Source: Ga0077555 sp963741565
Lineage (GTDB): Bacteria > Pseudomonadota > Alphaproteobacteria > Rhizobiales > Hyphomicrobiaceae
NCBI GenBank assembly: GCA_963741565.1
Contig: CAVUIK010000003.1
Coordinates: 333,017-397,016, forward strand
Reading direction: 5' to 3'
DNA: 64,000 nt
The position numbers were made by a program, and so were the translations under genes. Below are positions 49,628 through 60,612 of this stretch, piece by piece. The notes under the pieces were generated by a model. The model did not search any database and was not told the origin of the DNA. It saw only the letters and a list, made by a program, of their open reading frames with translations. Each line of letters begins with the position of its first letter. Position 1 is the stretch's first letter.

Positions 49628-51049
49628 TCAGACCGAGTAGTACATGTCGAACTCGACCGGATGCGGCGTCATGTCGGTACGCTCGACCTCGGCCATCTTG
49701 AGTTCGATATAGGCGTCGATCATCTCGTCGCCGAAGACGCCGCCCATCTTGAGGAACGCGCGGTCCTTGTCGAGAGAGTTCAGCGCCTCACGCAAGCTGC
49801 CGCACACCGTCGGGATCTTGGACAGCTCGGCCGGCGGCAAGTCGTAGAGGTTCTTGTCCATCGGCTCGCCGGGATTGATCTTGTTCTGGATGCCGTCGAG
49901 GCCGGCCATCAGCATTGCGGCGAAGCCGAGGTAGGGGTTGGCCGCCGGATCCGGGAAGCGGATCTCAATGCGTTTCGCCTTCGGGTTGCTCGCCAACGGG
50001 ATGCGGCAGGAGGCTGAGCGGTTGCGCGCCGAGTAGGCGAGCAGCACGGGTGCCTCATAACCTGGAACCAGACGCTTGTAGGAGTTCGTCGTCGGGTTGG
50101 TGAACGCGTTGAGTGCCTTGGCGTGCTTCAGGATGCCGCCGATATAATGCAGGCAGGTGTCGGAGAGGTCCGCGTACTTGTTGCCGGCGAATGTCGGCTT
50201 GCCGCCCTTCCAGATCGACTGGTGGCAATGCATGCCCGAACCGTTGTCGCCGAAGATCGGCTTCGGCATGAAGCAAGCCGACTTGCCGTAAGCCTGGGCG
50301 ACGTTGTGGATCACGTACTTGTAGATCTGCATGTGGTCGGCCATCGTCACCATCGGGCCGAACTTGATGCCGAGCTCATGCTGGGCGGCCGCAACCTCAT
50401 GGTGATGCTTCTCGACGGCGACGCCCATCTCGGCCATCACCGACAGCATCTCGGAGCGGATGTCCTGGCAGCTATCGACGGGCGGCACCGGGAAGTAGCC
50501 GCCCTTGACGCGCGGACGGTGGCCGAGGTTGCCCATCTCGTAGTCGGTGCCCATATTCGAGGGCAGCTCGGAGCTATCGAGCTTGAAGCCGGTGTTATAA
50601 GGATCCGACGAGAATTTCACGTCGTCGAAAATGAAGAATTCGGCTTCCGGACCAAAGTAGATGGCGTCGCCGACCCCCGTGCTCTTCATGTAGGCCTCGG
50701 CCTTTTTGGCGATGCCGCGCGGGTCGCGCTCATAGAGCTCACCGGTCGAGGGTTCGATGACGTCGCAAAAGATTGCCATGGTGGTCTGGGCGAAGAAGGG
50801 ATCCATGTGCGCGGTCGCGGGATCCAGCATCAGCGTCATGTCGGAGGCCTCGATGCCCTTCCAGCCGGCGATCGAGGAACCATCGAAGGCATAGCCTTCG
50901 GCAAACATCGCTTCGTCGACGCAGCTTGCGTCGGCGGTGACGTGCTGCATCTTGCCTTTGGTGTCGGTGAAGCGGATGTCGAGAAACTTAACGTCCTTGT
51001 CCTTCATCATCTTCATAACGTCGGCAGCGGTCTGCGTCTTGTCGGCCAT
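49628..51049 (-). CDS. glnA: Glutamine synthetase type I
   Basis: A 473-residue GSI-beta enzyme that makes glutamine from glutamate, ammonia and ATP as a dodecamer. YAFDGSSIAGWKGIEASDM, GPEAEFFIFDD, NGSGMHCHQSIWKGG and RNRSASCRIP are the classic active-site segments. Y402 in MDKNLYDLPP is the adenylylation site, so activity is expected to be controlled by GlnE. It follows glnB on the same strand with 75 bases between; the pair is the standard glnBA unit of alphaproteobacteria. Confidence 0.98.
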   Translation of the reverse strand: MADKTQTAADVMKMMKDKDVKFLDIRFTDTKGKMQHVTADASCVDEAMFAEGYAFDGSSIAGWKGIEASDMTLMLDPATAHMDPFFAQTTMAIFCDVIEPSTGELYERDPRGIAKKAEAYMKSTGVGDAIYFGPEAEFFIFDDVKFSSDPYNTGFKLDSSELPSNMGTDYEMGNLGHRPRVKGGYFPVPPVDSCQDIRSEMLSVMAEMGVAVEKHHHEVAAAQHELGIKFGPMVTMADHMQIYKYVIHNVAQAYGKSACFMPKPIFGDNGSGMHCHQSIWKGGKPTFAGNKYADLSDTCLHYIGGILKHAKALNAFTNPTTNSYKRLVPGYEAPVLLAYSARNRSASCRIPLASNPKAKRIEIRFPDPAANPYLGFAAMLMAGLDGIQNKINPGEPMDKNLYDLPPAELSKIPTVCGSLREALNSLDKDRAFLKMGGVFGDEMIDAYIELKMAEVERTDMTPHPVEFDMYYSV

Positions 51050-51124
51050 CTTGGCTTCCCTTGCTTAAGATTTTTGGTCCGCGGTCCCGGCCGCGCAGGC
51101 GGCCAAAGACCACAATGGTCGTCG

Positions 51125-51463
51125 TTATATCGCGTCCGCGCCGGTCTCGCCCGTGCGGATGCGAATGGCTTCCTCGATCGTGGAAATGAAGATCTTTCCG
51201 TCGCCGATGCGGCCCGTCTTGGCAGCCCGCTGGATCGCCTCGACGGCCTTGTCGAGCATGTCGTCGCCGAGCACAACCTCGATCTTCACCTTGGGCAGGA
51301 AGTCCACGACGTACTCGGCGCCGCGATAAAGTTCAGTATGGCCCTTCTGGCGGCCAAAGCCCTTCGCTTCGATCACGGTAATGCCTTGTAGTCCGATCTC
51401 CTGTAGCGCCTCTTTCACTTCATCAAGCTTGAACGGCTTGATGATGGCTTCGATCTTTTTCAT
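51125..51463 (-). CDS. glnB: Nitrogen regulatory protein P-II
   Basis: A 112-residue trimeric signal protein. GRQKGHTELYRGAEYVVDFLPKVKIE is the T-loop with the uridylylation site Y51, and GRIGDGKIFI plus the C-terminal IRTGETGADAI are the ATP/2-oxoglutarate-binding parts. It senses nitrogen and energy state and controls adenylylation of glutamine synthetase and the NtrBC system. Its position before glnA and a possible sigma-54 promoter upstream agree with GlnB rather than GlnK, which normally accompanies amtB. Confidence 0.97.
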   Translation of the reverse strand: MKKIEAIIKPFKLDEVKEALQEIGLQGITVIEAKGFGRQKGHTELYRGAEYVVDFLPKVKIEVVLGDDMLDKAVEAIQRAAKTGRIGDGKIFISTIEEAIRIRTGETGADAI

Positions 51464-51521
51464 TGGATCCTCGGAGATATCCAGTCACCCAGCCGGTTAA
51501 CCCAGCGAGTCAAAGGCTTCT

Positions 51522-51539
51522 AAGCACGCCGCATGCCAA
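51522..51539 (-). promoter_or_regulatory. Sigma-54 type promoter candidate for glnBA
   Basis: On the minus strand TTGGCATGCGGCGTGCTT has GG and GC separated by ten bases, the invariant -24/-12 pattern, and fits TTGGCA(C/T)G-N4-(T/G)TGC(A/T) well. It ends about 58 bases before the glnB ATG. No clear NtrC-type site was spotted above it. The rest of 51540-51738 is AT-rich in part and otherwise featureless. Confidence 0.6.
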
Positions 51540-51738
51540 ACGGTAAACATAAAATTAAAATGAGCTATATCAGATGATTGCGTCGGGTCCGCTTAAAGTT
51601 AGGGCAGGTCGGCGGGCAAGAGAGTGACTAGAAAACAGGCAACTAGATCGAAAAATAGGCAGAAAAGGGCTGGGCAATTGATCGCTACGCTCCCGGCGCC
51701 ACGCCGAGTAACCTGCGCCCAAAACTTGGGAGCAAGCA

Positions 51739-52140
51739 ATGCGTGTCATCGGCCTCGACCACTTCGTGCTGACGGTAGCCTCGATCGAGCGGACGGTCGT
51801 CTTCTACACCCGGGTGCTCGGCATGACCGCCGAGGTTTTTGGCCCCCAGAAGCGGACGGCGCTGCGGTTTGGCCCGCACAAGATTAACCTGCACCAGGCC
51901 GACAACACCTTTGATCCCAAGGCCGAGCGCCCGACGATGGGTTCGGGTGACCTATGCTTTCTGGTCGATGATCTCGAAGGCGCGGAAGCACAGCTCAAGG
52001 CCAACGGCGTGCCGATCCTGGTCGAGCGGTCGACGCGGACCGGTGCACGCGGCAACATGGCGTCGATCTACATCCGCGATCCCGACCTGAACCTTGTGGA
52101 GCTGTCGGTCTATCAGGACGGCACGAAGGCAGCGTCATGA
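51739..52140 (+). CDS. VOC family protein (glyoxalase/dioxygenase fold)
   Basis: A 133-residue protein. VIGLDHFVLTVASIERTVVFYTRVLGM is the canonical first betaalphabetabetabeta module with the metal-binding His, and YIRDPDLNLVELSVY is the second with the metal-binding Glu. Metal-dependent lyase, dioxygenase or resistance functions are all possible; no substrate can be inferred. Its stop codon overlaps the start of nnr (ATGA), a recurring neighbour arrangement. Confidence 0.9.
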   Translation: MRVIGLDHFVLTVASIERTVVFYTRVLGMTAEVFGPQKRTALRFGPHKINLHQADNTFDPKAERPTMGSGDLCFLVDDLEGAEAQLKANGVPILVERSTRTGARGNMASIYIRDPDLNLVELSVYQDGTKAAS

Positions 52141-53744
52141 GCAGCGGCGCGAGCACAGGCTGCGAGCTGCTGACGAACGAGGACATGAGGCAGGCCGACG
52201 CGCGCGCGGTTGCGGCCGGGATCCCGTATCTGGTGCTCATGGAATCGGCCGGTCGGGCTGTCGCTGATGCGGCCAGCGAAATGGCGCCAATGGGCGGCCG
52301 CATCGCGGTGCTGTGCGGCCCCGGCAACAATGGCGGCGATGGCTTCGTCGCCGCTCGCCTGCTGCAGGCGCGGGGTTTTGGCGTTGGCGTGTATCTGCTG
52401 GGTGAGTTGTCCCGGCTGAAAGGGGACGCGGGCGAAATGGCCGCCCGCTGGGGCGGCGAAGTTCGCGCGCTCGAGAGCTTCAGCGGCAGCTGCGATCTGA
52501 TTGTTGACGCGTTGTTCGGAGCAGGTCTCTCGCGGCCGCTCGATGGTGTCGCGGCGCAGGTGATCGATGTGGTCAATCGCGTGCAGGCACCGATCCTGGC
52601 CGTCGACGTGCCGAGCGGGCTCGACGGCGATACGGGCGCCGTGCGCGGGAGCATCGCCATCCAGGCCACGCGGACAGTCACATTCTTTCGCCGCAAGATC
52701 GGTCATCTCCTGATGCCCGGCCGGGTGCTTTGCGGTGACGTTGTCGTTGCCGATATCGGTATTCCCGCCAGCGTTCTCGGTGATACAGACGGTCGCGCTC
52801 CCACACTGACGACCAGCAATGATCCGACACTTTGGCGAGCGGCATTTCCAACACCCGGCCGCGTTTCCCATAAGTACACGCGCGGTCACGCTGTCGTCGT
52901 ATCGGGCCCGCCCATCAGTACGGGGGCAGCACGGCTCGGTGCGCGCGGCGCGCTTAGAGCGGGCGCAGGGCTTGTCACCGTCGCTTCGCCTCGGGCCGCG
53001 TTTCCCGTCAATGCCGCGCATCTGACGGCGATCATGCTGTTGCCGTTTGAGGTTCCAAGCGGCTTGGCGAAAATCCTTGCTGACAGGCGCAAGAACGCTG
53101 TGCTGATCGGCCCGGGATGCGGGGTGGGACAGGCGACGCGCGAGATGGTTGAGATCGCTCTCAAGTCGGGTGCAGGTGTGGTGCTCGATGCCGACGCGCT
53201 GACTTCCTTCGACGGTCGGGGCGATGAAGCGGACGATGATGAGCGACCGGAGACGGCCTCGAAGTTCGGGTTCCTGCCGCCAGCCAAGACAGAAACGACC
53301 GCATCGCCAGAGCAGTTGTTCAACGCGATCATGGCCGATCCGAAGCGCCCTGTCGTCCTGACCCCGCACGAAGGCGAGTTCAAGCGTCTGTTCGGTAGCA
53401 TGGAGCCGGGCCTCTCAAAGCTCGAGCGTGCGCGACGGGCCTCTGTTACCAGTAGCGCCGTGATTATCCTGAAGGGGCCCGACACTGTGATCGCGTCGCC
53501 CGATGGCCGCGCTGCAATCAACGAAAATGCGCCACCCTGGCTGGCAACAGCCGGCTCTGGCGACGTGCTGGCCGGTTTCGTCACCGGCCTTATGGCGCAG
53601 GGAACACCGGCCTTCGAAGCCGCGTGTGCCGCCGTCTGGCTGCATGGCGAATGCGCCAATCTGTTCGGGCCCGGGCTGATCGCCGAAGACATTCCCGAGG
53701 TTCTGCCGAAGGTTCTGGCCCGGTTGTACGCCCAGTCGGGATAG
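52137..53744 (+). CDS. nnr: Bifunctional NAD(P)H-hydrate epimerase/dehydratase
   Basis: A 535-residue fused metabolite-repair enzyme. The N-terminal YjeF epimerase domain (residues about 10-220) has GPGNNGGDGFVAARLLQARG and VDVPSGLDGDTG; the C-terminal ribokinase-like dehydratase domain (about 240-530) has KNAVLIGPGCGVG, VLTPHEGEFKRLFG and ENAPPWLATAGSGDVLAGF. It epimerises S/R-hydrates of NAD(P)H and dehydrates them back to NAD(P)H with ATP or ADP. Its position near glnB is common in Hyphomicrobiales. Confidence 0.95.
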   Translation: MSSGASTGCELLTNEDMRQADARAVAAGIPYLVLMESAGRAVADAASEMAPMGGRIAVLCGPGNNGGDGFVAARLLQARGFGVGVYLLGELSRLKGDAGEMAARWGGEVRALESFSGSCDLIVDALFGAGLSRPLDGVAAQVIDVVNRVQAPILAVDVPSGLDGDTGAVRGSIAIQATRTVTFFRRKIGHLLMPGRVLCGDVVVADIGIPASVLGDTDGRAPTLTTSNDPTLWRAAFPTPGRVSHKYTRGHAVVVSGPPISTGAARLGARGALRAGAGLVTVASPRAAFPVNAAHLTAIMLLPFEVPSGLAKILADRRKNAVLIGPGCGVGQATREMVEIALKSGAGVVLDADALTSFDGRGDEADDDERPETASKFGFLPPAKTETTASPEQLFNAIMADPKRPVVLTPHEGEFKRLFGSMEPGLSKLERARRASVTSSAVIILKGPDTVIASPDGRAAINENAPPWLATAGSGDVLAGFVTGLMAQGTPAFEAACAAVWLHGECANLFGPGLIAEDIPEVLPKVLARLYAQSG

Positions 53745-53842
53745 GTCTCTTCCCGGGGCCGCTATGGACGCGCCTCACGGCGATCGTTAGGTTCAGCTCA
53801 ATGCCGGGGCGACATCGGTAGTTCACGGTCCAGGGGAGAGAC

Positions 53843-54343
53843 ATGTCAACCGAAGCGCCGGACGCGAACGGTCAATCAGGGCCGGCCCGCGGCAGCCGCC
53901 TCAACCGTGAGGTTGGCGCCGGTTTGTTCCTCCTGGCCCTTGCCGCTGTTGGCTTTGTTGGCGCTTACCCGTTGAAGTTCGGCCAGATGACCGGGATCGG
54001 CCCAGGGCTGATGCCGAAGTCTACGGCGGTGCTGGTTGCGGCCTTCGGTTTGCTGCTGCTCGTCCAAGGCCTCACCTCGCTCGGGGACAGGCTCGAAGCG
54101 TGGTCGCTGCGCGGCATCCTGTTCGTCCTCGGTGGCGTCGTTGCATTCGCCGCGACCGTGCGCCCGTTAGGGCTCGTCGTCGCCGGCCCGCTCGCAATCA
54201 TCATTTCGTCGTTCGCCGACAAATCAACGCGGCTTATCGAAGTCGTAATTTTTGCGGTTGTCATGACGGCGGCCTCGATCGCGCTTTTCAAGTTCATGCT
54301 GCGCCAGCCGATCCCGCTCGCGCCGTTCATTCTCGGCTATTGA
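53843..54343 (+). CDS. tctB: Tripartite tricarboxylate transporter small membrane protein TctB
   Basis: A 166-residue protein with four membrane helices (GLFLLALAAVGFVGAYPLKFG, STAVLVAAFGLLLLVQG, GILFVLGGVVAFAATVRPLGLVVAGPLAIIISS, VVIFAVVMTAASIALFKFML). The QMTGIGPGLMPK segment between helices one and two is typical of TctB. GGGGAGAG precedes the start. Encoded 12 bases before tctA. Confidence 0.9.
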   Translation: MSTEAPDANGQSGPARGSRLNREVGAGLFLLALAAVGFVGAYPLKFGQMTGIGPGLMPKSTAVLVAAFGLLLLVQGLTSLGDRLEAWSLRGILFVLGGVVAFAATVRPLGLVVAGPLAIIISSFADKSTRLIEVVIFAVVMTAASIALFKFMLRQPIPLAPFILGY

Positions 54344-54355
54344 GGGGCGGCGGCG

Positions 54356-55903
54356 ATGGGCGATCTCTTCGACAAGCTCGCGCTCGGGTTCAGGACCTGC
54401 TGGGAAATCGTCTGGATGACGGACCCGGTCTTGGGCATCACGTGGCCGATCCCGACCAACCTGCTGCTCTGCTTCATGGGCTGCCTCATTGGCACGCTGA
54501 TCGGCGTGCTGCCGGGCGTCGGTCCGATCGCGACGATCGCGATGCTGCTGCCGATCACCTACAGCCTGCCGCCGGTCGGCGCGCTGATCATGCTGGCCGG
54601 TATCTACTACGGCGCCCAGTACGGCGGCTCGACGACGGCGATCCTCGTGAATATTCCGGGGGAGGCGACGTCCGTCGTCACCACGCTCGATGGCCACCAG
54701 ATGGCGCGCCAGGGGCGTGCGGGAACGGCGCTTGCCATTGCGGCGATCGGCTCATTCATCGCCGGCACGATCGCGACGCTGATCATCTTCGCGATCGGCG
54801 TGCCGATGACCAAGCTGGCGCTGCTGTTCGGCCCCGCCGACTACTTCGCGCTGATGGTGCTCGGCCTGATGTTCGCCGTCGTTCTGGCGCGGGGCTCGGT
54901 GCCAAAGGCGATCGCCATGATCGTCGTCGGCATTCTGCTTTCGACAGTTGGCACGGACTTGGAGACGGGCGACGAACGCTTGACGTTCGGCTGGTCCGAG
55001 ATTTCGGACGGCATCGATTTCGCGGTCATTGCGATGGGTATGTTCGGCTTTGCGGAGATCCTGAAAAATCTGGAAAATCCGGAAGCGCGCGACGTCGTCA
55101 GGGGCAAGATCGGCAGCCTGATGCCGTCGATGGCCGAGATGCGACAATCGATGCCGCCGATCCTGCGCGGCACATTCATCGGCTCGGCGCTCGGCATCCT
55201 GCCCGGGAATGGCGCGGTGCTTGGGCCGTTCGCGTCCTACACGCTCGAGAAAAAGATTGCCGCCGATCCGAGCCGCTTCGGTAAGGGCGCCATCGAAGGC
55301 GTCGCCGGGCCGGAAGCGGCCAACAATGCCGGCGCTCAGACCGCGTTCATTCCGCTGTTGACGCTTGGCATTCCACCAAACGCCGTGATGGCGCTGATGC
55401 TCGGCGCGATGACGATCAAGAATATTATTCCTGGGCCTGATGTCGTCACTAAGCAGCCGGCCCTGTTTTGGGGTATGATTGTCTCGATGTGGATCGGCAA
55501 CTTGATGCTGTTGATCATCAACTTGCCGCTGATCGGTCTCTGGGTGCGCTTGCTGAAGGTGCCGTATCGGCTGCTGTTCCCTTCGATCGTGCTGTTCTGC
55601 TGCATCGGCATCTACTCGATCGGCAACAACCCGCTCGACGTGTACCTGACGGCGGTCTTCGGTCTCTTCGGTTATGCCCTGATCAAGTTCGGATTCGAGC
55701 CGGCGCCGCTGCTGCTTGGCTTCGTGCTCGGCCGCCTGATGGAGGAAAAGCTCCGCCAGGCGCTGGCCATCTCGCGTGGAAGCTTCATGACATTTGTCAA
55801 CGAGCCATTATCGGCTGGCTTGCTGCTGGCCGCACTCATACTGGTCATCATCGCGGTTTTACCGTCCATGCGCCAAAGCCGTGACAAGGTGTTCGCGGAA
55901 TAG
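54356..55903 (+). CDS. tctA: Tripartite tricarboxylate transporter large membrane protein TctA
   Basis: A 515-residue permease with about 12 helices. LLCFMGCLIGTLIGVLPGVGPIATIAMLLPITY and GIYYGAQYGGSTTAILVNIPGEATSVVTTLDGHQMAR are the family's most conserved parts; a repeat of the first motif, IGSALGILPGNGAVLGPFASYTLEKK, lies in the second half followed by EGVAGPEAANNAGAQTAFIPLLTLGIP. It transports carboxylates (citrate or related acids) with sodium or proton energy and requires TctB and TctC. Confidence 0.97.
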   Translation: MGDLFDKLALGFRTCWEIVWMTDPVLGITWPIPTNLLLCFMGCLIGTLIGVLPGVGPIATIAMLLPITYSLPPVGALIMLAGIYYGAQYGGSTTAILVNIPGEATSVVTTLDGHQMARQGRAGTALAIAAIGSFIAGTIATLIIFAIGVPMTKLALLFGPADYFALMVLGLMFAVVLARGSVPKAIAMIVVGILLSTVGTDLETGDERLTFGWSEISDGIDFAVIAMGMFGFAEILKNLENPEARDVVRGKIGSLMPSMAEMRQSMPPILRGTFIGSALGILPGNGAVLGPFASYTLEKKIAADPSRFGKGAIEGVAGPEAANNAGAQTAFIPLLTLGIPPNAVMALMLGAMTIKNIIPGPDVVTKQPALFWGMIVSMWIGNLMLLIINLPLIGLWVRLLKVPYRLLFPSIVLFCCIGIYSIGNNPLDVYLTAVFGLFGYALIKFGFEPAPLLLGFVLGRLMEEKLRQALAISRGSFMTFVNEPLSAGLLLAALILVIIAVLPSMRQSRDKVFAE

Positions 55904-55933
55904 GCACCAACCACGATCCCCAGGAGATCACCC

Positions 55934-56914
55934 ATGTCATCGTTCACCCGTCGCTCCGCCATACTCACCACCGGCGCGTTGCTGCTGGCGTCGCCAGCGG
56001 TTGCCCAACCCTACCCGTCCAAACCGATCACCGTCATCGTGCCGTTTGCAGCTGGTGGCCCGACAGATGTCGTCGCCCGCCTGATCGGCGAGCATATGAG
56101 CCGTACGCTCGGCCAGCAGATCATCGTCGAGAATGTCGGCGGCGCCGGCGGTTCGACCGGGATGACACGCGTTGCCCAGGCTGCGCCCGATGGCTATACG
56201 CTCGGCGTCGGCAACATGGGCACGCAGTCGGCAGCGCCCGCGCTCTATCCGAATCTGAAGTACGATCCGGCCAAGAGTTTCGAGCAAATCAGCATTCTCA
56301 ACTACACGCCGCAGACGATCGTCTCGAAGAAAGACCTGCCGACGACCGATCTCAAGTCGCTGCTGGCGCATTTGAAGGCGAATGCGGACAAGATCACCTA
56401 CGGCCACGCCGGGGTTGGCTCGATCAGTCACGTCTCGGGCGTCGTGTTCAACACGCAGATGGGTCTGAAACCCGCGCTCGTCGCCTATCGTGGCACCGCG
56501 CCGTCGATGCAGGACCTCGTTGGCGGCAAGATCGACTACATGGTCGACCAGTCGCTGAACGTAATCCCGCAGATCAAAGCCGGCACCATCAAGGCCTATG
56601 CGGTCGCCGCCCCGGTGCGCCTGAAGAGCCTACCCGACGTGCCGACGACGAAAGAGGCGGGCATCGATTTCATCTTCAGCGCCTGGAACGCCATGGTCGG
56701 CCCCAAGGGCCTGCCGAAAGAGGCTGTCGATGCGCTGACGGTGGCAGTCAATAAGGCGCTCGACGACCCCGCGATCATCGCCAAGTACGAGGATCTCGGT
56801 TCGACGACGCCGACGGCGGCCGATCGTGGCGCCGCCGGTCTGCAGAAGCTCGTCGAGAGCGAAGTGGCGCGGATTACGCCGGTGTTGAAGGCGGCTGGCG
56901 TGGTAGCGCAGTAA
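55934..56914 (+). CDS. tctC: Tripartite tricarboxylate transporter binding protein TctC (Bug family)
   Basis: A 326-residue periplasmic binding protein. Twin-arginine-like signal region MSSFTRRSAILTTGALLLASPAVAQ, then the Bug start YPSKPITVIVPFAAGGPTDVVARLI, VENVGGAGGSTGMTRVAQAAPDGYTLGVG and HVSGVVFNTQMGLKPALVAYRG. It should hand a carboxylate to TctAB. GGAG lies upstream of the start. Unlike the DctP and TAXI proteins of the window, this one is encoded with its full transporter. Confidence 0.95.
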   Translation: MSSFTRRSAILTTGALLLASPAVAQPYPSKPITVIVPFAAGGPTDVVARLIGEHMSRTLGQQIIVENVGGAGGSTGMTRVAQAAPDGYTLGVGNMGTQSAAPALYPNLKYDPAKSFEQISILNYTPQTIVSKKDLPTTDLKSLLAHLKANADKITYGHAGVGSISHVSGVVFNTQMGLKPALVAYRGTAPSMQDLVGGKIDYMVDQSLNVIPQIKAGTIKAYAVAAPVRLKSLPDVPTTKEAGIDFIFSAWNAMVGPKGLPKEAVDALTVAVNKALDDPAIIAKYEDLGSTTPTAADRGAAGLQKLVESEVARITPVLKAAGVVAQ

Positions 56915-56923
56915 ACCGGTCGG

Positions 56924-57289
56924 CTAAATGCGCCCATCCAACTTGAAGCGGTGGAATCCGGCGTCGGCGAGCTTTGCGAACTCGGCGACGAGATCGGTCT
57001 CCACCGTCTTGAAGTTGAAGCAAGACTTCCCTTGCATGCGCTTCCTCAGGCGATCCGAGATGCCGTCGAGCAACTCGGGATGCACATAGACCGGAATGAG
57101 GTGCGCGGAGACGTAGGCCTTCATGATTTCGACGCCACCGAACCAGGTCCGATAACCGTCCTTGGCGCGAACCTCGTGCGTGCCGAGGTAATACTTGCCC
57201 GGATTATCATGCAGCACGACGCAGGCCATTTCGTAGGCCGCGTAGATTGGCCTCAGGCGGTCAAAGACACGCGCGAGATCGTTGGCCAT
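56924..57289 (-). CDS. DUF1801/YdhG-like conserved protein
   Basis: A 121-residue protein. MANDLARVFDRLRPIYAAYE, then GGVEIMKAYVSAHLIPVYVHPELLDGISDRLRKRMQGKSCFNFKTV and LVAEFAKLADAGFHRF give the pattern seen in the small DUF1801-like proteins, cytoplasmic alpha/beta proteins sometimes called iron chaperones without firm evidence. Function unknown. It converges with tctC with nine bases between. Confidence 0.6.
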   Translation of the reverse strand: MANDLARVFDRLRPIYAAYEMACVVLHDNPGKYYLGTHEVRAKDGYRTWFGGVEIMKAYVSAHLIPVYVHPELLDGISDRLRKRMQGKSCFNFKTVETDLVAEFAKLADAGFHRFKLDGRI

Positions 57290-57322
57290 GATCGCGATCC
57301 ATCGTCCCTAACGATGCCGGCA

Positions 57323-58124
57323 CTATAGACCGTTGACGCGCATCAGCGCCTGGAAGTGCTTCTGGGCCTGGAAGTCGATGATCTGCATGTACTGCCGCGC
57401 GGTTTCCTTCACCTGATCCTCGGGCAAAAGGTCGAGCGGCCGGCCAGTTGACATGGCGAGCACCTGCTGGCGGCACGCGCGCTCGAGATAATAGAGGTCG
57501 TCGAAGGCAACGGCGATCGAGGGCCCGCCGATCGAAACGCCATGGTGCATCAGAAACAGGATATCGGCGTTCGGGTTGGATTTGGCCGCCTCGGCAAGGC
57601 GTTGGCCCTCCGTTTCGTCGAGCGCGATGCCGCCATACGGTCTGGTAGGCGACGCGATCGTAGAAGCGGGCGGCCGTCATGTGCGCCATCTCGAGCCGGC
57701 CGCCCTTGAGCATGGTCAGCGATGTCGCCCAGGGCATGTGGACGTGCAGAATGCAGGCGTGCCGCGGGTTTGCCCGGTGGCCGGCGACGTGGATGTGTCG
57801 CGCGGTTGCCTCGACCTCGCCGTCCCCTTCGATCACTTGGCCCTCGCCGTCGATCAGCAGCAAGTGCTCGGCGCGCATCTCCGACCAGTGGAGCCCGTAG
57901 GGGTTGATCAGATAGCGCTCTTTATGTGACGCGTCGGATGCCGACGTCGTGGCGGAGCCGCGCTTCGCGACGGACGCATCCGCGCCGGACGCACCCGCAT
58001 TGGGTACCGCCACCGAGAAGTGATTGCAGATACCCTCCGAGTAGCCGAATTTTTCGGCAAGTCGGAAGGCTGCGGCGAGCTCGCGGCGGAGCGTGGCGAG
58101 GGGGGTGGGGGTGGATGCGGGCAT
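57323..58124 (-). pseudogene. Class II aldolase/adducin family protein with one +1 frameshift
   Basis: The first frame (ATG at 58124) covers FGYSEGICNHFSVAVPN, ERYLINPYGLHWSEM, HIHVAGHRANPRHACILHVHMPWATSLTM (with the zinc histidines) and MTAARFYDRVAYQ. At 57641 the next frame takes over: PYGGIALDE, NADILFLMHHGVSIGGPSIAVAFDDLYYLERAC and FQAQKHFQALMRV. The length is one more than a multiple of three, and dropping one A (CAGACCG to CAGCCG) gives a normal 266-residue protein. A Ser/Ala-rich insertion of about 20 residues follows VPN. Substrate unknown; homologues include fuculose-phosphate aldolases and uncharacterised sugar-acid enzymes. Divergent from katG; 58125-58289 shows no further feature. 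Confidence 0.8.
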
Positions 58125-58289
58125 GGTGTGGCCATCACATGAGGTGGGGATGGGCTGGTTTAGCCTCCGGGGCGGGGTGCGGGCAAGGGTGCACAGGGTT
58201 GGGCGTCGGCTTTACCTGATGCGAGACGTTGCGTAGGTTGGCGCTATAGGAAAACGGTGGAGCCGATCCACACCACGCAGGAGGCAATG

Positions 58290-60487
<2,198 letters not shown>

Positions 60488-60517
60488 CCGCCGCGGACAG
60501 GTGTGAAGGACACGACA

Positions 60518-60562
60518 TCAGGGCGGCGCTTCAAATCGACACTGGTTTGAACGCCGCCCTGA
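60518..60562 (+). terminator. Hairpin after katG
   Basis: TCAGGGCGGCG and TTCAAA pair with TTTGAA and CGCCGCCCTGA around a 10-base loop, with one bulged C, for a 17-bp stem. It lies 30 bases after the katG stop. No T-run follows, so this may be a Rho-dependent or attenuating structure rather than a classic terminator. Confidence 0.6.
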
Positions 60563-60612
60563 CGGCAAAAGGCGCAATCCGAGCGTCATCCAAAGAGGGA
60601 GCAGCGACGCCA

